DNA from: Bacillota bacterium
GTDB lineage: Bacteria; Bacillota; Clostridia; Lachnospirales; Lachnospiraceae
Reading direction: 5' to 3'
Assembly: GCA_023386815.1 (NCBI GenBank)
Contig: JAEWIZ010000020.1
Span: 83,932-147,931 of the forward strand
DNA length: 64,000 bases
Part shown: one piece after another, positions 8,320-16,200 of the stretch
Layout: each line of letters begins with the position of its first letter
Position numbering within the stretch: the first letter of the stretch is position 1
The notes under the pieces: generated by a model
The model's database searches: none
What the model was told of the DNA's origin: nothing
Seen by the model: only the letters and a program-made list of their open reading frames with translations
Made by a program: the position numbers and the translations under genes

Positions 8320-9997
8320 TGAAATCACCAGCCCTTTGCTTAGCCAACTGAATTGTTTTCTGGAATTGGTCCATGCAGTTCAATGTTATACCAAGTTGAC
8401 CATCCTGATATACAATTACTCTACTGATAAATGCATCTACCATCTCTTGGCTTAATTCTTTAGCTTTTCCGAGTTTTAATACCCTATCATCCCATTCCTT
8501 ACTGATAACGTATTTATCTCCATAGCTTTTTATAAGTTCTTCTTGTAAGCTAAGTCGTGCATCTATATCAGAAATTTTCTCTTTATACTCTCCCGAAGCA
8601 TAGATATATTCTTCTTGATCAAGCAGGGATTCCGTATAGTCCTTATATAAACCAGCTACCAATTCAATATAACGTGCTTTTTCAGCTTTTAGCTGATTTA
8701 ACTCACTTTTCAGTTGGCTACTCTTCTTTATTGCTGTTTCACTTCCATTTTCTTGTTGTAGGTACTGCATGCTATCAGTAAACAAATTCATGTGTGATTT
8801 TACAATCTCGAAAACTGTAGTTTCTACAACTTCCTTCTTAACACTTCTTTGCACACATTTATGACCATTTGATTCAATCACTGACCTACATCTATAGTAG
8901 AAATGAGTTGCTCGCTTTGTTCTACTAATTCCAATCGTCATTGCACGATTACAATCTGCACAATATATCTTTCCTCGAAACAAATTCAGCGTAGGTTCTT
9001 TCTCATTATCGGTTAAAATATTATTAAATTTCACTCTCCGTTTTTCCACGATGTCTTGCACTCTATCAAAGATTTTAACAGATATAATGGCTTCATGAGT
9101 ATCTTTAACAATAATCCACTCATTTTGTGGAGCTTTATACTGTTCTTCCCTCCTACTTAAGGATTGCCTGTGAACTCCTTGAACCATATGACCAAGATAC
9201 ATTTGATTTTTCAACATTTGTGATATGGTTCCTCTGCGCCATATCATGGTCCTATATTTCTCCGCCTTCACCAACCTCTTTTTGTACCGGTATGCAAAAG
9301 GAGATAGAATATCTTCTTCATTTAATGTCTGCGCTATTTTACCATCACTGACACCTTCAATCTTCATACAAAATATTCTTTTTACAACTGGAGCAGTTTC
9401 TTCATCAACAACCAACTGATTGCAATTACCATCTGCTTTACGATATCCATAAGGCGCATTTGCCCCAATATATTCTCCGTTCAATTGTTTTGTACGGAAG
9501 GCTGATGTCAGCTTCCTTGATAAATCTTTCGAATACTGCTCATTCATGATATTTCTTAATGGAACTGATATACCATCCTTTTCACATTTTATATCTGCAC
9601 TATCATAGTGATCATTGAGAGAAATAAATCGAATTCCATAGGCAGGAAATAAGGATTCCATATAAGCTCCTGCTTCTAGATAATTTCTTCCCAGCCTAGA
9701 ACCATCCTTTACGACAATCGCCTGGAACATACCAGCTTTCATATCAATTATCATCTGCTTAAATGCCGGTCTATCAAAATTAGTCCCTGTAAAGCCATTA
9801 TCTGAATAAACCTTATACAAGACCAGATCTTCGGAATCGTTCACATAGTCCATCAGCATAGCTATCTGGTTCTCGAGAGAACTATCATCCTCATGAGACT
9901 TTCTTGCATAAACAGCTGTCCCTATAGTCTGTCCCATAGCTAGTTCTATGTTATTTTTTTCATCTATCCCTGTTACAATTCGAGACTTTCTAGCCAT
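8303..9997 (-). CDS. Large serine recombinase, second gene of ICE trio
   Basis: 564 residues. It starts MARKSRIVTG with an N-terminal extension before the resolvase domain. The catalytic Ser34 is in AVYARKSHEDD and the Arg motif is KDGSRLGRN. The recombinase domain carries GTISQMLKNQMYLGHMVQG; the zinc ribbon is IYCADCNRAM...YYRC; a coiled coil near 430-510 is followed by a C-terminal RVIVYQDGQ segment. The stop of the upstream recombinase is only three bases before the ATG, and AAGGGGGT at the end of that gene serves as its ribosome site. It has a close structural counterpart at 23346-25058 in the IME, which also starts MARK. Confidence 0.87.
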   Translation of the reverse strand: MARKSRIVTGIDEKNNIELAMGQTIGTAVYARKSHEDDSSLENQIAMLMDYVNDSEDLVLYKVYSDNGFTGTNFDRPAFKQMIIDMKAGMFQAIVVKDGSRLGRNYLEAGAYMESLFPAYGIRFISLNDHYDSADIKCEKDGISVPLRNIMNEQYSKDLSRKLTSAFRTKQLNGEYIGANAPYGYRKADGNCNQLVVDEETAPVVKRIFCMKIEGVSDGKIAQTLNEEDILSPFAYRYKKRLVKAEKYRTMIWRRGTISQMLKNQMYLGHMVQGVHRQSLSRREEQYKAPQNEWIIVKDTHEAIISVKIFDRVQDIVEKRRVKFNNILTDNEKEPTLNLFRGKIYCADCNRAMTIGISRTKRATHFYYRCRSVIESNGHKCVQRSVKKEVVETTVFEIVKSHMNLFTDSMQYLQQENGSETAIKKSSQLKSELNQLKAEKARYIELVAGLYKDYTESLLDQEEYIYASGEYKEKISDIDARLSLQEELIKSYGDKYVISKEWDDRVLKLGKAKELSQEMVDAFISRVIVYQDGQLGITLNCMDQFQKTIQLAKQRAGDFNAKIK

Positions 9998-10000
9998 ACC

Positions 10001-11665
10001 TTATACCCCCTTTTTCATCAGTAGCAATTCCTTCGCATTCATAATGTACTTAATACAAGCATTATATTTATCTTGAAATTTAAAGCGTATTCCAATCCTT
10101 CCGTCCTGATAAATATAAATTTTATCTATTAATTGATTTGCAATTTTTCTCGTTACCTGTTTAATATTTATATGCTCTTTATAGATAGATACCCATTTTA
10201 CTCGCTCACCTTTATCATTATATATCTGACCAATTTCTTCTTTCAGATGTCTTATGGCCTCAGTTGCTTCGTCAGCTCGTCTTTGATACTCTTCTTTTAA
10301 ATACAAATACTCCTCTTTATCAATGATGCTTTCTCTGAGGTCTTCATAGAGAGAAAGCTTTAATTTCTTGCATTTATCAATTTCTTCTTCGTTCCAAAGG
10401 ATTCGTTCATCCAGTTTTTCAATCTCTTTCTTCTGAAATTTTTTGGCAGACAATTCATTCAACATTTCATCTGCATTCAATACAGCTGAGATATGTTTCT
10501 GTAATGTATTCAGAATTGTTTGATTTAGTATTTCCTCTTTCATAGCATGAGAAGAACACACTTTACTATTTTTCTTATTATTGGAGCAAACAAAATATAC
10601 ATATTTTTTTTGATTGGCTCCAGGTATCGTTTTTCTTACCATACTATGCTTACAATCCCCACAATACAACATACCAGCATATGCATATACCCGGCTTTCA
10701 GTAGGAGCGGTTCGTGTATCTCTGCCTAAAATCTCCTGGACTCTGAGAAAATCCTGCCTATCAATGATAGGTTCGTGTGTATTTTCTGTTCGAATCCATC
10801 CAGACATATTATTCTGACGAACTCTCTCTGATCGGTAGGTAGGTTTTGAACGTACTCCCTGAATCAACGTACCTATATATACTTCATTTTTTAGAATTCG
10901 TGATACAGTCTGAGCACACCACTTTGCTTTGGCATTCGTCTTAAAACTACATTGAAAGTTAATTCCTTTCATTCTCTTATATTCCATAGGAGATGGAACT
11001 CCAATAGAATTCAATTTCTCTGCAATAAGAGATTGATTCATACCATCTAGTTTCCAATTGAAAATATCTTTTACTACGTTAGCTGCGTAGTCATCAATTA
11101 CCAGAAGATTTTTATCTTCCTCGCATTTTTTATAACCAAAGGTCGTGAATGCCCCGGTAAACTCACCTTTTTTACGTTTTACCTCTAGATTAGAACGAAT
11201 TTTGATACTAATATCTCTACTATATGCATCATTCAATAGATTCTTAAAAGGAATAATAATATCCTCATCTAGTCCTACTGCATTTAACGAATCATAGTTA
11301 TCGTTAATTGCAATAAAGCGTATTCCTTGGGAAGGGAATATCTCCTGAATGTATTCTCCAACTTTCAAATAGTTTCTACCTATACGAGATAAGTCCTTAA
11401 CGATGACGCAGTTTATTTTCTTTTCTTTGATATCTTGTAATAATAGTTGAAATCCCGGGCGATTAAAATTAGTACCTGTATATCCATCATCTTCTCGAAT
11501 GGAATGTACCCTTATTTCCGGATGCGAAATAAGAAACTGTTGTATCAGTTCCTTTTGATTTGAAATGCTGTTGCTTTCGTACTTACTTCCAGTATCGATG
11601 TCACCATCTTCTTTTGAAAGTCGCACGTAAATATCAGCATCATAGATAATTGAATTGTTATCCAT
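10001..11665 (-). CDS. Large serine recombinase, first gene of ICE trio
   Basis: 554 residues. The catalytic Ser17 is in IYVRLSKEDGD, followed by SNSISNQ and the Arg motif KDLSRIGRNY. The recombinase domain contains AQTVSRILKNEVYIGTLIQG, the zinc ribbon LYCGDCKHSM...YFVCSNN, and the C-terminal coiled coil ends in IDKIYIYQDGRIG. A perfect GGAGGTG site precedes the ATG. It is the first gene of the three-gene operon on the minus strand. All catalytic motifs are intact in all three, so the module may be active. Confidence 0.87.
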   Translation of the reverse strand: MDNNSIIYDADIYVRLSKEDGDIDTGSKYESNSISNQKELIQQFLISHPEIRVHSIREDDGYTGTNFNRPGFQLLLQDIKEKKINCVIVKDLSRIGRNYLKVGEYIQEIFPSQGIRFIAINDNYDSLNAVGLDEDIIIPFKNLLNDAYSRDISIKIRSNLEVKRKKGEFTGAFTTFGYKKCEEDKNLLVIDDYAANVVKDIFNWKLDGMNQSLIAEKLNSIGVPSPMEYKRMKGINFQCSFKTNAKAKWCAQTVSRILKNEVYIGTLIQGVRSKPTYRSERVRQNNMSGWIRTENTHEPIIDRQDFLRVQEILGRDTRTAPTESRVYAYAGMLYCGDCKHSMVRKTIPGANQKKYVYFVCSNNKKNSKVCSSHAMKEEILNQTILNTLQKHISAVLNADEMLNELSAKKFQKKEIEKLDERILWNEEEIDKCKKLKLSLYEDLRESIIDKEEYLYLKEEYQRRADEATEAIRHLKEEIGQIYNDKGERVKWVSIYKEHINIKQVTRKIANQLIDKIYIYQDGRIGIRFKFQDKYNACIKYIMNAKELLLMKKGV

Positions 11666-11714
11666 TGTGCACCTCCATAATTCTTTTCACTGTTGTCAAT
11701 GAATCAAAGAAATA

Positions 11715-11773
11715 TGGAAATCCCACAAAGTTTAGTCCTCTTACACATTAACATAACTTTTATGGGATTTCCA
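11715..11773. terminator. Inverted repeat upstream of the recombinase trio
   Basis: 11-bp arms TGGAAATCCCA/TGGGATTTCCA, 37 bases apart, lie between the DUF6870-like gene and the recombinase operon. It could be a terminator or attenuator for the minus strand, or an operator. Confidence 0.45.
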
Positions 11774-11780
11774 CAATATT

Positions 11781-12041
11781 TTATGTATTTAATAGTAATT
11801 TTTCAAATCGCTGTTCAAAGGTCACATCCGTATCTTCATATTCTACCTTTACTACTACATCTCCAACACGAAAACAATAAGGATTATCCAGCTTCTCAAT
11901 AAAATCAAGTATTCTGTCCTGTAGAGGTAACGTATTATCTACAATGACCATTCTGATATCCACCAATTTTTCCTTATCAACTGTACGGATATCAACATTT
12001 TTCATTTTGTTTAATCTTTCTTCTATATCAGCAATTCCCAT
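11781..12041 (-). CDS. DUF6870-like small mobile-element protein
   Basis: 86 residues. The pattern VDIRTVDKEKLVDIR ... NPYCFRVGDVVVKVEY ... TFEQRFEKLL matches the small DUF6870 proteins common next to regulators in Clostridia ICEs. The function is unknown; there is no signal or membrane segment. GGAGG sits eight bases before the ATG. It precedes the recombinase trio on the same strand. Confidence 0.6.
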   Translation of the reverse strand: MGIADIEERLNKMKNVDIRTVDKEKLVDIRMVIVDNTLPLQDRILDFIEKLDNPYCFRVGDVVVKVEYEDTDVTFEQRFEKLLLNT

Positions 12042-12103
12042 TTTATCGACCTCCGAATACTACAGAATATTCATAACAGCTTTTCCACTATTCATAAAAT
12101 CCG

Positions 12104-12511
12104 TCAGTTAAGCATTTCTTTTAACTTTGTTAAAATTCTTTCATGCTGACGATAAATCCTGATCAGCGGAGCATTCCATTCCTTAGAAAGTGATCGAAGA
12201 GATTTACCTTTATAATAAATTTCATTGATTAGCTTTCGTTCTGAAATATCCAATTTTCTCAAAGACATCTTTAACTCTTCAATCATGTATTTAATCTCTA
12301 TTTGCTCTTCTATAGATAATAGATTTTGATTACTCAATAATTCCTCACCTGTCATATCTTCATAGTCCAGCCCATGATATGAAAAGGTTCCCTTTAACAA
12401 ATCCCTTTCCACCTGATAACGTTCTCTACGTTCCATGCGGTAATACTCTTTATAAACTTCTTCTGAAACTTCAACTAGCGTTTCATCAACTCTTATATAT
12501 TTCTTTATCAT
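12104..12511 (-). CDS. Sigma-70 region-4-like regulator
   Basis: About 135 residues. The C-terminal half has a sigma region-4 style helix-turn-helix: LDISERKLINEIYYKGKSL followed by RSLSKEWNAPLIRIYRQHER. The N-terminus (EVYKEYYRMERRERY) resembles the region found in ICE-borne sigma-like proteins. Family members switch on element genes. ATG 12511 is chosen for its GAGG at nine bases; an ATG at 12526 is an alternative. The likely target is the recombinase operon downstream. Confidence 0.6.
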   Translation of the reverse strand: MIKKYIRVDETLVEVSEEVYKEYYRMERRERYQVERDLLKGTFSYHGLDYEDMTGEELLSNQNLLSIEEQIEIKYMIEELKMSLRKLDISERKLINEIYYKGKSLRSLSKEWNAPLIRIYRQHERILTKLKEMLN

Positions 12512-12538
12512 ATCCACTTTCCTCATGTCTCACATCCA

Positions 12539-12895
12539 TTAGCACGCATCATAGTTACAGTCAATTACTCCTTCATAGATAGAAATGAGCTTTCCTCCTA
12601 CGTAATGTACCTGATCAAGGAAGTGTTTCTGTTCATCGATATCATCGGTAATATCATTTATGCTTCTAATAAGTATCAAGCTACATTTTCCTGTTTCTAT
12701 AACATCCATTAATGCATTAATAACCGGTCTGTCCACATCAAGGTCAGCCTTCTGGTCAACTATGACATCCATTAGTTTTAGTTTATTTCTATGTGCAAAC
12801 TGATACATCTGGGCGCTCATATCCATAACTCTTAAATCACTTTTACGTGATTTAATAAATCCAATTGCCTTTTCATTTTCTAAAATCAATCTCAT
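12539..12895 (-). CDS. Catalytically degenerate resolvase-fold small protein
   Basis: 118 residues with the layout of a serine-recombinase N-terminal domain: AIGFIKSRKSD at the nucleophile strand, then MDVIVDQKADLDVDRPVINALM, then SLILIRSINDITDD where active enzymes have the K-D-x-S-R-x-G-R motif, then GGKLISIYEGV. The conserved Arg pair of the Arg motif is missing and no partner domains follow. It may be a regulator or directionality factor that pairs with the full recombinases. Function is inferred from fold resemblance only. Confidence 0.45.
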   Translation of the reverse strand: MRLILENEKAIGFIKSRKSDLRVMDMSAQMYQFAHRNKLKLMDVIVDQKADLDVDRPVINALMDVIETGKCSLILIRSINDITDDIDEQKHFLDQVHYVGGKLISIYEGVIDCNYDAC

Positions 12896-13071
12896 CTCTA
12901 AGTACCTGTGCTTTCATAATATTTGAGTTACTTTGCGCGCTTGTGACTCAGTTTAAAGTTACGAACCAATTTGTTTCTTGGTTATGTTACTATGATACTT
13001 AAATCCCCACCTATTCAACACCGCATAGATTGGGTAGTTACCCCCCGCCTTTTGGGTAGGGAAAGTCAGAT

Positions 13072-13386
13072 TTATATTTTTTCTATAATACCCTCAAGAA
13101 TTTTTAATGCTAACTCCTGCTTATCAGATGGTATAGACTCAAAGGCTTCTACTAATCTTTGATTCATCATTGTTGCTTCTCCTACCGCAAGGTAACCAAT
13201 CGTAGTACCCAAAACGTTTGCCATTGATAGCAATGTTTCAACCGTAGTTCCATTGGTTCCTGCTTCAATCTTTGCAACTGTCTTAACACTCATTCCTAAT
13301 TTTTCAGCAAATTGCTCTTGTGTCATGTTTCTACACTTTCTTAATTCTTTAATTCTCTTTCCACTTTTAATAATGTCGTAATACAT
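13072..13386 (-). CDS. XRE-family helix-turn-helix regulator
   Basis: 104 residues. A canonical HTH_3 occupies residues 9-65: KRIKELRKCRNMTQEQFAEK, then LGMSVKTVAKIEAG. The C-terminal tail (SDKQELALKILEGIIEKI) probably dimerises. The ribosome site is GGAGGAGCC before the ATG. It stands alone, with a hairpin-rich non-coding stretch on its upstream side, and probably regulates the small-regulator genes or itself. Confidence 0.85.
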   Translation of the reverse strand: MYYDIIKSGKRIKELRKCRNMTQEQFAEKLGMSVKTVAKIEAGTNGTTVETLLSMANVLGTTIGYLAVGEATMMNQRLVEAFESIPSDKQELALKILEGIIEKI

Positions 13387-13421
13387 TGCGGCTCCTCCTG
13401 ATCTACCAAAAAGTCAAAAAA

Positions 13422-13511
13422 AGGAGCCGATATTATCGACTCCTACTGCCCGGAAGAGAGTTGGCACCTGAAAATGAGCATAAAAAAATCCCCGAACCAT
13501 TGTTAAATGGT
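13422..13511. terminator. Two hairpins in the leader of the XRE gene
   Basis: An imperfect palindrome AGGAGcCGATA-t-TATCGaCTCCT (13422-13444) lies beside the XRE start and could be its operator. A hairpin AACCAT-tgtta-ATGGTT (13495-13511), with flanking CCC/GG and an A/T-rich tract, looks like a terminator. Confidence 0.4.
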
Positions 13512-13616
13512 TTGAGGATCTCTAATTTTTTCTATATTCTATACAAAACCGTCAGCTTTACTGACGCTCATATCATATATTTAATACCAAACTAACTCCA
13601 TCATAAGGAGTATATC

Positions 13617-13664
13617 ATGGCACTTGTACGAAAGCAGTACGCGGACAGTCCAGATTTCGTATGA
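13617..13664 (+). CDS. Possible 15-residue peptide (leader or orphan)
   Basis: AAGGAG stands six bases before an ATG that opens MALVRKQYADSPDFV and then TGA. The ribosome site and spacing are as good as those of real genes nearby. No downstream gene lies on this strand for more than 1.2 kb, so an attenuator role is not obvious. It may be the residue of a longer gene. Confidence 0.3.
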   Translation: MALVRKQYADSPDFV

Positions 13665-13697
13665 ATTTAATCCGTCATTAGTCTTTGATATATCCAT

Positions 13698-13763
13698 CGA
13701 AAGTCTATGAAAAGTCCGTCAAAAGTCCGCCAGAAGTCCGCCAGAAGTCTATCAGAAGTCCAA
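13698..13763. repeat. Six tandem 11-bp iteron-like repeats
   Basis: Six exact-length units are arranged head to tail: cGAAAGTCtat, gaAAAGTCcgt, caAAAGTCcgc, caGAAGTCcgc, caGAAGTCtat, caGAAGTCcaa. The period of 11 bases places every unit on the same face of the helix, as expected for cooperative protein binding. The shared CAGAAGT core also occurs in the array at 14712-14837. The array lies just past the stop of the minus-strand gene at 13790. Confidence 0.7.
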
Positions 13764-13789
13764 CATACACAACTGCTCCTTTGTCTTTT

Positions 13790-14383
13790 CTAGCCTATAT
13801 ATCCAACGACTGGTATTGTCAGCTCATTCTTAGTACTATTCACCTTTTTCATGTTAGGAATGATAATCTGCCATAAACAGTAGCCGAAGACCTTTACTGC
13901 ATCTTTTTTATATTTATAGTAGGTGCTCCTTGAGATATCTAGTTCATATAAGATATTCGTCTCCTTTATCTTGTCCTTAGTAAGATAAGTTTTCTGTAAA
14001 ACATTAAAATAGCTTTGACCAACAATAGGATAATCTTTTACCTTTAATATAGCAGTCACAATTAACTTAGCCATCATATGAGTTTCTTGGTTGGCTTCTA
14101 ATTTTCCCTCTAATTTCCCCATATCCATCCTATAATCGAACTTATCCAGAATTTCAACTGCATAGGACAGATCTTCATTCATAGCTGCTTTACATTCCTC
14201 ATCTAACTCTCTAATATTACTGTCAATTGTCCACAGTACATGTTTAAATCCATTTAACAACTGTTTTGCTTTCTGAAATTCCACATCAGAAATTCCTCCC
14301 GGAGCAGTCATATACTTTTCAACTACAGCCATGATTGGTTCATCTTCATCACCTACATTTACAAAATAATTTGTTAATACCAT
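13790..14383 (-). CDS. ICE-borne ArpU/sigma-like HTH protein
   Basis: About 197 residues. The C-terminal part KETNILYELDISRSTYYKYK, then KDAVKVFGYC, looks like the helix-turn-helix of ArpU/phage late-regulator proteins. The N-terminal part (FVNVGDEDEPIMAVVEKYM) is unrecognised. The start is ATG 14383, with GGAGG nine bases upstream; that GGAGG overlaps the TAG of the shifted upstream frame, so the two genes are probably coupled. The 11-bp repeat array follows its stop. Confidence 0.45.
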   Translation of the reverse strand: MVLTNYFVNVGDEDEPIMAVVEKYMTAPGGISDVEFQKAKQLLNGFKHVLWTIDSNIRELDEECKAAMNEDLSYAVEILDKFDYRMDMGKLEGKLEANQETHMMAKLIVTAILKVKDYPIVGQSYFNVLQKTYLTKDKIKETNILYELDISRSTYYKYKKDAVKVFGYCLWQIIIPNMKKVNSTKNELTIPVVGYIG

Positions 14384-14396
14384 ATTACGTAACCTC

Positions 14397-14656
14397 CTAG
14401 TCAAGTAACCTTCCCGTCATGATTGACTTAGCCAAATAATCCTCAATATTATCCTGCATAATCACTAATTCTCTAATCTTCATAACCTCCAAAGGATAAT
14501 GCGCCTTCTTTAAATCCAATGGGATGCTTTTTAAATCATTAAAAAATTAAACCTACTCTCCACACCGTCCTTCGTTTTTTCTTCCACAAACCACATATTG
14601 TTAACTTCATAATACAAGTATTTATCCTGTCCGCATATCTGGCAGGTATATCTCAT
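14397..14656 (-). CDS. Small zinc-knuckle protein in two frames joined at a -1 slippery heptamer
   Basis: The zero frame (14531-14656) gives MRYTCQICGQDKYLYYEVNN... ending after ...RFNFLMI, 41 residues with a CxxC knuckle. Reading -1 at the heptamer T TTT TTA (within AAT TTT TTA) opens a second frame, NDLKSIPLDLKKAHYPLEVM ..., running 48 codons to the TAG at 14397, next to the ribosome site of the following gene. Both parts are hydrophilic and gene-like. Either this is a programmed -1 frameshift like those of many transposable elements, or a single-base deletion in a T run. The ribosome site is GGAG six bases before the ATG. Confidence 0.45.
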
Positions 14657-14711
14657 TCTGACTCCGCCTACCTTTAAATTGTATTATTATTTCTGAAGTT
14701 TATTAATTGTT

Positions 14712-14837
14712 AATCAGAACTTTTCGTGCAAAATCTATTGACGAATCAGAAGTTGCGATATATACTTAATCAGAAGTTAACTTATGAATATGATTATATT
14801 AACCATTCAGAAGATTGTCAATACATAATCAGAAGTT
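14712..14837. repeat. Operator array AATCAGAAGTT (five copies) upstream of the ImmR-like gene
   Basis: Copies occur at 14712 (AATCAGAACTT), 14744, 14768 and 14827 (all AATCAGAAGTT) and 14805 (ATTCAGAAGATT, degenerate). All have the same orientation. They fill the intergenic space between the divergent small zinc-knuckle gene and the XRE regulator at 14869, so they probably form the repressor operator controlling both directions. Confidence 0.7.
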
Positions 14838-14868
14838 GTCAAATATTCCCTAGAAAGAAGGTATCTCT

Positions 14869-15315
14869 ATGACTTTTGGAGAAAAAGTGAAAGAAGCAAG
14901 AATATTAAAAAACCTATCACAGACTGAGCTCGCTGCAATTACCGGAATTTCAGAACGTTCTCTTTACACATATGAACAGTTAAACACCATTCCCAGAAAG
15001 AGTAATCTCAAAAAATTAGCTGATGCACTGAATGTTTCTATCTCATATTTAATCGATGAGGAAGAAATAGATACACAAAAAAATATGGATAAGGAAGAAT
15101 TTATTGATCAGGTTAAGGACAAGTATGGATATAAAGGGGCGAAAGAAGCCCAAGATGTTTTAGAACGTGCCGGTGCATTGTTTGCAGGTGGCGATTTAGA
15201 TGATGATGCCAAAGAAATATTTATGCAATCATTAATGCAGGTTTATATTTCATCAAAGAAGGAAGCATCAGAGAAATTTTCTAGAAAGAAAAAAACAAAA
15301 CCACCGATTGACTAG
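14869..15315 (+). CDS. immR: ImmR-type XRE repressor
   Basis: 148 residues. HTH_3 at residues 5-60: KVKEARILKNLSQTELAAIT, then GISERSLYTYEQLN. The C-terminal half (KEEFIDQVKDKYGYKGAKEA ... SLMQVYISSKKEASEKF) is an acidic dimerisation part. It is followed by an ImmA-type protease, the classic ICEBs1-style pair in which ImmR represses the element's genes and ImmA cuts ImmR to release them. The ribosome site is AAGAAGG. The direct repeats immediately upstream are its likely operators. Confidence 0.8.
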   Translation: MTFGEKVKEARILKNLSQTELAAITGISERSLYTYEQLNTIPRKSNLKKLADALNVSISYLIDEEEIDTQKNMDKEEFIDQVKDKYGYKGAKEAQDVLERAGALFAGGDLDDDAKEIFMQSLMQVYISSKKEASEKFSRKKKTKPPID

Positions 15316-15419
15316 TCCGTTTTATCGTACAGCTTATTTCGTATACTTCTTATGGGTTGAAAACAACCGTGCGTTTACGGCAAACCAAAAACAAGAATTT
15401 GTCAAAGGAAGTGAATCGA

Positions 15420-15974
15420 ATGGCGATTGATTTTATTGTAAATCAGGTAGAAGCTTTGGTAAAGAAGGCTCAAAGTCGAGATCCCTACATTATCTGCAAT
15501 ACCCTTAACTACAAACTTCACTATATGGACTTGAAGCAGCGTTTAAAGGCTTATTATTTTTATCAGTCACGCATTAATAACATTATTATTGATGAAAATG
15601 TAATTGATATATTTCGCCCAATTCTGATAGCTCATGAATTAGGTCACGGTACATTACACAAAGAGATTGCAATGATGTCAGGCTTTCAAGAATTGGAAGT
15701 TTTAGAAAAACGTGCTGATAAACCATTGGAATATGAAGCCAATCTATTTGCTGCCGAGCTTTTACTTGAAGATGAAACGGTATTAAAACACTTAAATGAA
15801 TATACATTTTTTGAGACTGCAAGTATGCTCAATTTACCCGCTGCTCTCTTAGATTATAAATTTGCGATACTAAAGTCAAAAGGGTATAGGATTAATTCGA
15901 TGCAGATTGCAAAATCCTGTTATCTCAAAGAGGATCTAGGAGCATATGGGGTTGATAATTACCATATTTTCTAA
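15420..15974 (+). CDS. immA: ImmA/IrrE-family metallo-endopeptidase
   Basis: 184 residues. The zinc-protease motif HELGH is at residues 72-76 (AHELGHGTLH), with a downstream acidic ligand in EYEANLFAAELLL. This is the ImmA/IrrE (DUF955) fold. It is expected to cleave the ImmR-like repressor encoded just upstream after DNA damage or loss of element signalling, inducing excision and transfer. ATG 15420 is chosen because AAGGAAG lies eight bases before it; an open frame from 15357 lacks a good site. It is in one operon with the repressor, about 100 bases downstream. Confidence 0.85.
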   Translation: MAIDFIVNQVEALVKKAQSRDPYIICNTLNYKLHYMDLKQRLKAYYFYQSRINNIIIDENVIDIFRPILIAHELGHGTLHKEIAMMSGFQELEVLEKRADKPLEYEANLFAAELLLEDETVLKHLNEYTFFETASMLNLPAALLDYKFAILKSKGYRINSMQIAKSCYLKEDLGAYGVDNYHIF

Positions 15975-16007
15975 TACCGATACCATTTATGGGATGGCTG
16001 AAGACTA

Positions 16008-16034
16008 GACCAGGAGGATAGTGCTCTTCTGGTC
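16008..16034 (+). terminator. Hairpin after the ImmR/ImmA operon
   Basis: Arms GACCAG/CTGGTC with additional AG/CT pairing, followed by ATTTTCTCATTTC. It is a modest but plausible terminator between the convergent immA and helicase genes. Confidence 0.45.
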
Positions 16035-16200
16035 ATTTTCTCATTTCTGTAATAAAAAAGCTCCTCCAGCGGCATTTATCTAACAATTTAAGCTACAAAA
16101 CATTTGGGGGACTTTTCTTTCTACCAGTCCAGCCCATAAATCTAGCTCATTGTTTCATTGAAAATGAAGTATTATAGCATAATGGGCGGTCGCCTGCTAA

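Noticed and set aside
13698..13763. CRISPR-like short repeats
   Set aside because: The units are 11 bases with no spacers between them, so this is an iteron- or operator-type array.
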